DNA from: an uncultured Solobacterium sp.
GTDB lineage: Bacteria > Bacillota_I > Bacilli_A > Erysipelotrichales > Erysipelotrichaceae
Assembly: GCA_938039295.1 (NCBI GenBank)
Contig: CALHUY010000028.1
Span: 1-20,606, forward strand
DNA: 20,606 nt
Direction of reading: 5' to 3'
In this document: in pieces, positions 7,413 through 14,145 of the stretch
Numbering within the stretch: the stretch's first letter is position 1
How the letters are laid out: the number at the start of each line of letters is the position of its first letter
The notes under the pieces: generated by a model
Told to the model about the DNA's origin: nothing
Databases searched by the model: none
What the model saw: only the letters and a program-made list of their open reading frames with translations
Translations under genes and position numbers: made by a program

Positions 7413-7441
7413 GTTATGCCCCAAAAAGAACAGATTGTCAA
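7413..7441 (-). promoter_or_regulatory. Promoter of FAD oxidoreductase
   Basis: The minus strand has a consensus -35 TTGACA (7441-7436), 17 bases, then CATAAC (7418-7413), four of six against TATAAT. Its -35 overlaps the -35 of the divergent nanE promoter. Confidence 0.55.
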
Positions 7442-7464
7442 ATACTCTTTGAGGTGTATACAAT
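7435..7464 (+). promoter_or_regulatory. Promoter of nanE-nanK
   Basis: TTGTCA (7435-7440), 18 bases, TACAAT (7459-7464), each five of six against consensus. A TATACA at 7457-7462 with 16-base spacing is an alternative -10. The leader would be under 25 bases and leads straight into AGGAG (7474-7478) before the ATG at 7488. Confidence 0.6.
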
Positions 7465-7487
7465 GAAACTATCAGGAGTAAAAACAT

Positions 7488-8186
7488 ATGAACGAAAAAA
7501 ATAAACAGATTTTAGACGCAATCAAGGGACAATTAATTGTCTCTTGCCAAGCATTACCTAGCGAGCCATTACATAGCAGTTACATCATGTCCAGAATGGC
7601 TTATGCCGCATATTTAGGTGGTTCCAAAGGAATTCGTGCTAATAGCGTAGAGGATATCATTGAGATTAAAAAGACAGTTGATTTACCAGTGATCGGTATT
7701 ATCAAAATCGACTATGAAGATGCACCGGATGTATACATCACACCAACAATGAAGGAAGTTGATGCGTTAGTCGAAATTGGTGTTGAAATCATAGCCATGG
7801 ATGCCACAAAGCGTACACGTTCTGGTCAATTAGACCTAGATACCTTCTTCAAGGCAGTACGTGAAAAATATCCAGATCAATTATTCATGGCAGATTGTTC
7901 CAACATTGAAGAAGGCATGCATGCGGCAGAGATTGGTTTTGACTTAATTGGCACAACGATGGCAGGCTATACAGAGTACACAAAGGGCTGCAGCCTACCA
8001 CCATACCGAATGATTAAGACACTGGTAGAACAGTGTGGAAAACCTGTTATTGCGGAAGGAAATATCTCAACACCTGAACAGTGCCGTCATGCGATGGACA
8101 TTGGTGTACACGCTGTCGTTGTAGGTTCCGCAATCACTAGACCACTTGAAATTACAAAGAAGTTTAAGGCGGCTTTAGATGCGTAA
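7488..8186 (+). CDS. nanE: N-acetylmannosamine-6-phosphate 2-epimerase
   Basis: 232 residues, usual length for NanE, a cytoplasmic TIM-barrel enzyme that converts ManNAc-6-P to GlcNAc-6-P. The family signature is close to complete: QLIVSCQALPSEPLHS (15-30), GGSKGIRAN (44-52, Arg50), LPVIGIIKIDY (66-76, with the catalytic Lys at 73), VYITPTMKEVD (82-92), MADCSN (134-139, Asp136), KPVIAEGNIS (185-194, catalytic Glu at 190) and VVVGSAITRP near the end. AGGAG precedes the ATG by about 9 bases. The stop overlaps the next gene's start by 8 bases, so the kinase is translationally coupled. No sialate lyase gene is nearby, so ManNAc may enter as such or come from elsewhere. Confidence 0.95.
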   Translation: MNEKNKQILDAIKGQLIVSCQALPSEPLHSSYIMSRMAYAAYLGGSKGIRANSVEDIIEIKKTVDLPVIGIIKIDYEDAPDVYITPTMKEVDALVEIGVEIIAMDATKRTRSGQLDLDTFFKAVREKYPDQLFMADCSNIEEGMHAAEIGFDLIGTTMAGYTEYTKGCSLPPYRMIKTLVEQCGKPVIAEGNISTPEQCRHAMDIGVHAVVVGSAITRPLEITKKFKAALDA

Positions 8187-9051
8187 GATTATTACTCTAG
8201 ACATCGGTGGCACAAACATCAAAGTGGGAATCTTTGAAGATGAAGTACTCGTACAGGAGGCAGAAATTCCAACGCTTGCGAAACAAGGCGCAAAAGATGT
8301 CATTGATCGCTGTATTACATTTATCAAACAATATATGCCGTGTGATGGCATCGGTATTAGTACCTGTGGACAGGTAAATAACGATGATGGTTCTATCCAC
8401 TACGCAAATGAAAACATGCCAGGTTATACCGGCATGCAAGTAAAGAAACGATTCGAAGATGAATTCCATGTCAAAGTTACAGTTGAAAATGATGTATACG
8501 CCGCAGCTCGTGGTGAAAACCAATATGGCGCAGGCAAAGGCTACAAAGATTTCATTTGTCTAACCTACGGTACTGGCATAGGTGGAGGTATATACCTAAA
8601 TGGTCATCCATACTATGGAGCAGGTAAATCTGCAGGTGTGATGTTAGGTGGTATGATATTGCAATCTACAATAATCAATAAACCATGGGATGGCAGTTAC
8701 GAATCTCTCGCATCTACAACTACACTTATCAAAAATGCACAACAAGTTAATCCATGCATTACAAATGGAAGAGTCTTATTTGAGCACTTAGATGAGCCTG
8801 AAATCAAAGCAGTATTAGATGCTTGGATTGAACAAATTACGATTGGTTTATGTTCATTAACACACGTATATAACGTACCACTATTCATTCTTGGTGGTGG
8901 TATACTCGAACAAGAATATGTATTTAACAACATAAAGAAAGTATATCAAAAATATGTTATTCCTGGCTTTGATGGTGTACAAATTCATCAAGCAAAGCTT
9001 GGTAACAAAGCAGGTATTTACGGTGCTCTAGCACTTAATATCAGTAGATAA
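8179..9051 (+). CDS. nanK: ROK-family sugar kinase, probable N-acetylmannosamine kinase
   Basis: 290 residues. The ROK motifs are LDIGGTNIKVG (7-17, phosphate binding), GIGISTCGQV (57-66), VENDVYAAARGE (102-113, catalytic base Asp105) and TYGTGIGGGI (129-138). The conserved zinc site of most ROK kinases (GH followed by CxCGxxGC) is missing: the stretch reads KSAGVMLGGM and then INKPWDGSYESLAS. It would phosphorylate ManNAc at O6 to feed NanE, which it follows with an 8-base overlap. The functional call rests mainly on that coupling; other N-acetylated hexosamines are possible substrates. No DNA-binding domain is present, so it is an enzyme rather than a repressor. It is followed at once by a strong terminator. 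Confidence 0.8.
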   Translation: MRKIITLDIGGTNIKVGIFEDEVLVQEAEIPTLAKQGAKDVIDRCITFIKQYMPCDGIGISTCGQVNNDDGSIHYANENMPGYTGMQVKKRFEDEFHVKVTVENDVYAAARGENQYGAGKGYKDFICLTYGTGIGGGIYLNGHPYYGAGKSAGVMLGGMILQSTIINKPWDGSYESLASTTTLIKNAQQVNPCITNGRVLFEHLDEPEIKAVLDAWIEQITIGLCSLTHVYNVPLFILGGGILEQEYVFNNIKKVYQKYVIPGFDGVQIHQAKLGNKAGIYGALALNISR

Positions 9052-9058
9052 TCACAAC

Positions 9059-9084
9059 AAAAGGAGTGATACTTCACTCCTTTT
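9059..9084. terminator. Bidirectional terminator between nanK and ABC operon
   Basis: A perfect 11-bp stem (9059-9069 with 9074-9084) has a TACT loop, with T runs leaving on both strands. It ends the plus-strand nanE-nanK unit and the minus-strand ABC operon. Confidence 0.92.
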
Positions 9085-9089
9085 TATGT

Positions 9090-10172
9090 TTATTCAGCGT
9101 GTGTTAGATTACGTTCTTCCGCATCATAATATACAGGGTTTACTAAACGGATATAACATTCATCACCCACTGCTAGTACTTGATGGTGTGGTGCTTGAAT
9201 CTTTAATTCCTGTATACCTAAACTTACATAGTATTCTGTATATTCAGATAAGATAATACGCTTTGTAATCTTCGTCTTGATGCCAGACTCATGATTGATT
9301 TCAATCTCACTTGGTCTAGTCGCAAGTTTCACTGCTTTATCCATGTGTTTGATATCACATGGTAGTGGTTGTGTTGTATCACCGTCAGCATAAACCTTGC
9401 CATCTCTATACTCAACCTTTGTGAAGTTAGATTCACCTAAGAAGTTATGTACGAATAAACTTACTGGCTTGTTATAGAGTTCTTGTGGTGTGCCGATTTG
9501 GATAATTTCACCCTTGTTCATTACAAGTAGACGATCAGATAACGCTAAGGCTTCTGACTGGTCATGCGTTACGAATACGATTGTGAAGTTGTATTCCTTT
9601 TGTAGACGCTTGATTTCAAAACGCATACTCTCTCTTAACTTTGGATCAAGGTTAGAAAGAGGCTCATCTAATAATAAGATACCAGGGTTAACAACGATAG
9701 AACGTGCTAACGCAATTCTCTGCTGTTCACCACCAGATAAATCAGATGGGAATACCTTTGCTTGTTCTAATAAGTTTGTCTGTTTGAGAGCTAGATTTAC
9801 ACGCTCTTCAATCTCAGCCTTTGGACGTTTTTGAACTTGTAAAGGGAATGCTACGTTATCAAATACGTTTAAGTGTGGCCAAACAGCGAATGCCTGGAAC
9901 ACCATTCCTAAGTTACGGTGTTCAGGTGGAACGTATAAGTTCTTCGCCTTATTGGATACAACCTTACCCTCTAAACGAATTTCACCATCACTTAAATCTT
10001 CAAAACCTGCAAGCATACGTAGAGTTGTTGTCTTACCACATCCTGAAGGTCCTAAGAACGAGAAACATTCACCCTTCTTGATCGTTAGGTTGAAGTTATT
10101 TACTGCTGTCACTGTACCTAATGTTTTGGTCGTATAGTCTTTTCTTACATTTATTAATTCAATCTGATTCAT
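9090..10172 (-). CDS. ABC transporter ATPase 1 (Fbp/Pot/Phn-type)
   Basis: 360 residues: an ATPase domain plus a C-terminal TOBE-like region. Walker A is GPSGCGKTT (41-49), Q-loop Gln93, signature LSGGE (145-149), Walker B ILLLDE (165-170), H-loop His203. The class is the importer ATPase group with TOBE tails (iron, spermidine/putrescine, 2-aminoethylphosphonate, hexose phosphate). It powers the fused permease whose gene ends 2 bases upstream of this ATG. It is the last gene of the operon. A second complete ATPase lies on the other side of the permease gene, so the working pump may use a heterodimer. Family certain, substrate unknown. Confidence 0.92.
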   Translation of the reverse strand: MNQIELINVRKDYTTKTLGTVTAVNNFNLTIKKGECFSFLGPSGCGKTTTLRMLAGFEDLSDGEIRLEGKVVSNKAKNLYVPPEHRNLGMVFQAFAVWPHLNVFDNVAFPLQVQKRPKAEIEERVNLALKQTNLLEQAKVFPSDLSGGEQQRIALARSIVVNPGILLLDEPLSNLDPKLRESMRFEIKRLQKEYNFTIVFVTHDQSEALALSDRLLVMNKGEIIQIGTPQELYNKPVSLFVHNFLGESNFTKVEYRDGKVYADGDTTQPLPCDIKHMDKAVKLATRPSEIEINHESGIKTKITKRIILSEYTEYYVSLGIQELKIQAPHHQVLAVGDECYIRLVNPVYYDAEERNLTHAE

Positions 10173-10174
10173 AC

Positions 10175-11899
10175 TTATACGCCCTTTCTTTCCTTCGTAA
10201 TAAAGTTGATAATCCAGTTTACAACGACAATCAATAAGATTGTTAGAGTTGCAAGTGCTGAAGCCTGTGTAATATATCCATCACTACGTAACATGTAGAT
10301 AGCTACACCCAATGTTCTTGTATATGGTCCATACAAGAGTGAACTTGTTGTTAATTCACGCATTGCTGGCAAGAAGATTAGGAAGAAGCCTGATAACATC
10401 GCAGGACGGATGAGTGGAAGTGTAATATCCTTGAGGGATTCTGTATGAGAAGCACCGCAAGAACGTGAAGCCTCTTCCAAGGATGGGTGTACCTGTCTTA
10501 AGGCAGCAGAAGCTGCGTTCATAGAGAATGACAAGTAACGTGCAATATATGCAATGAAGATAATCCACAATGTGTTATATAAGTTAATATTTAAAATCTT
10601 ACCAGACCATGCAAGAATGACACCGATTGCAAGTACTGTTCCTGGTAAAGAGTATGGAAGTGTAGCTAAGAATTCCAAAGCACCCTTTCCCTTTGGCTTG
10701 ATCTTGATGATTACATAAGCAATCATTACACCTAGTAACATTGCGAAGATACCTGAGCTTACTGCTAGGATCAAGGAATTAGATACACCATCACGAACCA
10801 TCTTGTTGTTGAATAAGATATTTGTGTAGTTACTGAAGTCAAAGTTACTTGGAACAAGTGGTAAACCGTAAGACTTCAATAGACCAACTAAGAAGATCAT
10901 TCCTAATGGAACTACTACGATGATAACTAATGTCACGATAGAAATAATCAAGAGAGGAATCTTAGCGGAACGTAATTTAATTACGGTTGGACGCATACTC
11001 TTACCCTTGATAATGTCATAACTTCCAGACTTCAAGATAGCCTTCTGTAATACTAGTGCTACAGATACAACAACAACTAATAAGATTGATAGAATTGTCG
11101 CTTCACGAATACCCTGGAAGTCACCAGCTGCACGGTTAATGAGCTGGAAGATACGTGTTGGTAATGTGTAGATATTCTGTGAGAATCCTAAGATAGAAGG
11201 AACACCGAAGTGTGATAATGATGAGATCATAATCAATAACGCACCAGATGAAATTGCAGGCTTAACAAGTGGTAATGTAATCTTACGAATAACATATCCC
11301 TGTGAAGCACCAGCAATACGTGCAGATTCTTCTAGTGTTGGGTCCATTCTCTCTAATGCACTTACTACCTGCATGAATACAAATGGGAAGTAGTAAGAAA
11401 CTTCAACGAAGATAATTCCCCAGATGGAGTTAATATTAATAGGTGCCTTTGTTAAGTGGAATGTAGACATTAACCAGTTATTTAAATATCCACCTCTACC
11501 CGATAACAATAAGTCCCAAGCCATGGCTCCAAAGAATGGAGGGAACATGTATGGAATACTAAATAATGCACGCATGAATCCCTTCATAGGAATATCACTA
11601 CGTCCTAGTAACCATGCATAGAACAAGCCCATGATAGTACCGAAAATTGTTACCCAGAATGCGATGGAGATTGTATTCCACATCGCACCGATATTTTCTT
11701 TATTCAATAGAACTTTGAAGAAACTATCTAATGCTAGTTTTCCATCTACGAATAAAGCATTCACGATAATGGAGGCAACTGGAACGATTGCAATAATCGC
11801 AAGAATGATAAAGCTTGCGATAATCATAATTTTATCTAAAGAAAACTTACGACCGTCTAACGCAGCTAAATCATTATTTAACGTTTTACGCTTAAACAT
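10175..11899 (-). CDS. ABC transporter fused permease (FbpB-like)
   Basis: 574 residues with about 12 membrane segments, formed by two tandem permease halves joined near residues 300-320. Each half has its own EAA loop that docks an ATPase: EESARIAGASQGYVIRKITL in the first and EEASRSCGASHTESLKDITL in the second. A single chain can thus supply the whole transmembrane channel. The start ATG overlaps the upstream ATPase stop by one base (TAATG), with AAGGAGGAGG as ribosome-binding site inside the end of that gene. Fused permeases of this size occur in FbpB/AfuB and aminoethylphosphonate-type importers. Confidence 0.92.
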   Translation of the reverse strand: MFKRKTLNNDLAALDGRKFSLDKIMIIASFIILAIIAIVPVASIIVNALFVDGKLALDSFFKVLLNKENIGAMWNTISIAFWVTIFGTIMGLFYAWLLGRSDIPMKGFMRALFSIPYMFPPFFGAMAWDLLLSGRGGYLNNWLMSTFHLTKAPININSIWGIIFVEVSYYFPFVFMQVVSALERMDPTLEESARIAGASQGYVIRKITLPLVKPAISSGALLIMISSLSHFGVPSILGFSQNIYTLPTRIFQLINRAAGDFQGIREATILSILLVVVVSVALVLQKAILKSGSYDIIKGKSMRPTVIKLRSAKIPLLIISIVTLVIIVVVPLGMIFLVGLLKSYGLPLVPSNFDFSNYTNILFNNKMVRDGVSNSLILAVSSGIFAMLLGVMIAYVIIKIKPKGKGALEFLATLPYSLPGTVLAIGVILAWSGKILNINLYNTLWIIFIAYIARYLSFSMNAASAALRQVHPSLEEASRSCGASHTESLKDITLPLIRPAMLSGFFLIFLPAMRELTTSSLLYGPYTRTLGVAIYMLRSDGYITQASALATLTILLIVVVNWIINFITKERKGV

Positions 11900-12975
11900 T
11901 ATGCCTCCTCCTTTTCATAATAGAACTTACGAACAAACTTCAAGCCAACTTCCTGGCCTTCCTTTGCCTTACCATACTTCATTACATCTAAAGCAGATTG
12001 TTGAAGACGGATTTGTTTATCACCTAATTGAATAAAGTAGTTTGTAATATTTCCTAGGAAAGTTTCTGTTACTACCTTACCCTTGATAAGACTTTCGTTA
12101 TCAAATACTGCATCCATTGGTCTAAATGCCAATTGATATGCCTTTGTAGGATTTTCGAGTGCAGACTTTTCATCTAACTTCACAAAACCATTTTGCGTAT
12201 TAATATAGATGCCATCTTCCTTCGTAACAACATCTACGAAATTAGAAATACCTACGAATTCAAAGATATAACGATCCTTAGGCTTCATAACGATATCGTA
12301 GTCGTTACCTAACTGACGGATGTTACCTTGTTGATCCATAATCGCAAGACGATCACATAACTCTAAAGAAGCTTCTTGGTCATGTGAGATATATACGATT
12401 GTTGTACCAATCGTTGCCTGAATCTCACGAATCTCCTTTAACATCTCTTGACGTAGTTTCAAGTCTAAGTTTGTAATTGGTTCATCTAAAACGATTAATT
12501 CTTTTGATGATACAAGTGCTCTGGCAATCGCTACACGCTGCTGTTGTCCACCGGACAACTGTGATGGTAAGTGGTTTGCATAGCCTTCCATCTGTACCTG
12601 CTTGAGCGCATTCATTGCGATTTCCTGCATTTGTTTCTTATCCATTCTCTTCTTCTTTAATGGATACTTTACGTTTTCCAATACTGTTAAATGTGGCCAT
12701 ACCGCATAGTCTTGGAAAACAACACCAATATTTCTTCTTTCTGGTGGGATATTAATTCTCTTTTTAGCGTCGAAGACACAAGTTTCTCCAATAAAAATGG
12801 ACCCTGTTTCAGGCTTGATAAAACCACAGAGAAGTCTAATCAATGTAGTTTTACCGCAGCCTGAGGGTCCAATTACACCCATAATTTCGCCATCATTTAC
12901 TTCTAATGATAGGTTTTGGATAATCTTTTTGTCTCCATAGCTAAAAGATACATCGTTAAATTGTACTTTTGCCAT
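11899..12975 (-). CDS. ABC transporter ATPase 2 (Fbp/Pot/Phn-type)
   Basis: 358 residues, same class as the other ATPase but clearly diverged. Walker A is GPSGCGKTT (36-44), Q-loop Gln88, signature LSGGQ (140-144), Walker B ELIVLDE (159-165), H-loop His198. A TOBE-like tail follows from about residue 235. All catalytic residues are present in both ATPases, so neither looks decayed. AGGAG precedes the ATG. It lies between the binding lipoprotein and the fused permease, with which it overlaps by one base. Pairing with the second ATPase as a heterodimer is inference; the two could instead serve alternative permeases. Confidence 0.92.
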   Translation of the reverse strand: MAKVQFNDVSFSYGDKKIIQNLSLEVNDGEIMGVIGPSGCGKTTLIRLLCGFIKPETGSIFIGETCVFDAKKRINIPPERRNIGVVFQDYAVWPHLTVLENVKYPLKKKRMDKKQMQEIAMNALKQVQMEGYANHLPSQLSGGQQQRVAIARALVSSKELIVLDEPITNLDLKLRQEMLKEIREIQATIGTTIVYISHDQEASLELCDRLAIMDQQGNIRQLGNDYDIVMKPKDRYIFEFVGISNFVDVVTKEDGIYINTQNGFVKLDEKSALENPTKAYQLAFRPMDAVFDNESLIKGKVVTETFLGNITNYFIQLGDKQIRLQQSALDVMKYGKAKEGQEVGLKFVRKFYYEKEEA

Positions 12976-12992
12976 GGTTTTCTCCTAGTTGT

Positions 12993-14021
12993 TTATTTGA
13001 AAATCTTGTCGAACTTCTCTAAGATTTCTGCACTCTGTTCAGCGATTGCCTTATCATCCGCAACCATTGCACGAGCGATAATCTCATCTAATGACAATGT
13101 GCCTTCCTTCTTAACATCTCCACGGATTGGCATTGTGTCATTCTTCGCAAGAATTTCTTGTCCTTCCTTAGAAAGGATGTAGTCATATAAAGCCTTACCA
13201 CCTTCTGGGTTTGGTGAGTTTTTGAGTAATGCGATTGGACTAGATACAGCGATTAGATCCTTTTCTGGATATGTGAAACGAATTGTAGAACCCTTATCTG
13301 CTAGAGACTGTGTAACGTAGTCAACACCAATTGCAACCTTATAAGCAGCTGCTGCTACCTTTGTATGTGTAGAAGTTGTACCAGACTCTAATTCAGCGCC
13401 GTGTTCCTTTAACTTCTCGAAGAATTCAACACCATATTCTGGATTGTTCATCAAGCTAGCCACTAAGTAGAATGTTGTTCCGGATTCACCTGGGTCTGTC
13501 ATAACGATCTGGCCCTGGAAGTCATCCTTTAATAAGTCTTTCCAAGTCTTTGGAACTTCGTTTTCTGGAACTGTGTTTGTGTTTGTTGTTAATCCCATAA
13601 CGACAAGACGTGCACCTGTGTAGAAGTGTTCTGGATCCTTGAACTTTGCGTCGATACTAGCAGCTTCTGGTGATTCATAAGCTTCTAAGATTCCCTGTTC
13701 CTTGAAAGTTACATAGTTGGATGGGTCACCAATCCATACTAAGTCAGTTGCGATTTGACCAGACTGCTTTTCTGTTGCAATCTTTGTCGCAACCTTAGAT
13801 GTGCCAGCTGCGTAGTAGTCTAAAGAATATTCTGGGTGAGCAGCTTCAAATCCTTCCTTTAAAGCTTCTAACTGTTGTTCCTTTAATGAGGAGTACAACA
13901 TAACCTTTGACTTTCCACCTGAGTTAGTATTTTCAGTTGTTGTAGTGGAAGTTGATGCAGGTTTGTTTGTGCATCCAATTAACATTGCGGATGCCGCAAG
14001 TAGTAAGAAAAATTTTTTCAT
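12993..14021 (-). CDS. ABC transporter substrate-binding lipoprotein
   Basis: 342 residues. The signal peptide ends in a lipobox with the lipidated Cys at 17 (MLIGC), then a Thr/Ser-rich linker to about residue 38. The binding domain opens with VMLYSSLKEQQLEALKEGFE, typical of the FbpA/AfuA/phosphonate-binding group. The region where FbpA-type proteins carry the iron-ligating tyrosine pair reads VAIGVDYVTQSL, with a single Tyr, so ferric iron is an unlikely ligand. Organic phosphates, sugar phosphates or acidic sugars fit better, given AfuA-type precedents and the neighbouring nanE-kinase unit. First gene of the operon; AGGAGGAAAG precedes the ATG. Divergent from the AraC-type sensor, which probably controls it. 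Confidence 0.9.
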   Translation of the reverse strand: MKKFFLLLAASAMLIGCTNKPASTSTTTTENTNSGGKSKVMLYSSLKEQQLEALKEGFEAAHPEYSLDYYAAGTSKVATKIATEKQSGQIATDLVWIGDPSNYVTFKEQGILEAYESPEAASIDAKFKDPEHFYTGARLVVMGLTTNTNTVPENEVPKTWKDLLKDDFQGQIVMTDPGESGTTFYLVASLMNNPEYGVEFFEKLKEHGAELESGTTSTHTKVAAAAYKVAIGVDYVTQSLADKGSTIRFTYPEKDLIAVSSPIALLKNSPNPEGGKALYDYILSKEGQEILAKNDTMPIRGDVKKEGTLSLDEIIARAMVADDKAIAEQSAEILEKFDKIFK

Positions 14022-14055
14022 GATTTCTTTCCTCCTGAGTTCACTTACTAATCAT

Positions 14056-14061
14056 ATTGTA
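14056..14061 (-). promoter_or_regulatory. -10 element of the ABC operon
   Basis: The minus strand reads TACAAT, five of six against consensus, about 35 bases before the lipoprotein ATG. At the right distance upstream there is only TTTTAA as a -35, so the promoter would need an activator, as expected next to an AraC-type regulator. Confidence 0.4.
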
Positions 14062-14095
14062 GGAAGACTGGTGCATATTTAAAACTTAAAAATTG

Positions 14096-14113
14096 TGATA
14101 TTATGTGAATATC
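14096..14113 (+). promoter_or_regulatory. Extended -10 and dyad before the AraC-type gene
   Basis: TGATATTAT (14096-14104) is an extended -10. It overlaps an inverted repeat GATATT-ATGTG-AATATC (14097-14113), a possible regulator site. Transcription would begin near 14111, downstream of the alternative GTG start at 14095, which favours the ATG at 14146. Confidence 0.4.
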
Positions 14114-14145
14114 AATTATTTAAATATCTAGAAAAGTGCCTACTT

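Noticed and set aside
8697..8933. A minus-strand open frame inside nanK
   Set aside because: It is antisense to a well-supported kinase, with no start signals.
7488..9051. Complete sialic acid catabolic operon
   Set aside because: Only nanE and a kinase are present; nanA, nagA, nagB and a recognised sialic acid transporter are absent from the window.
12993..14021. Ferric iron ABC importer
   Set aside because: The overall fold class fits, but the iron-ligating tyrosine pair is not visible and the context is amino-sugar use.
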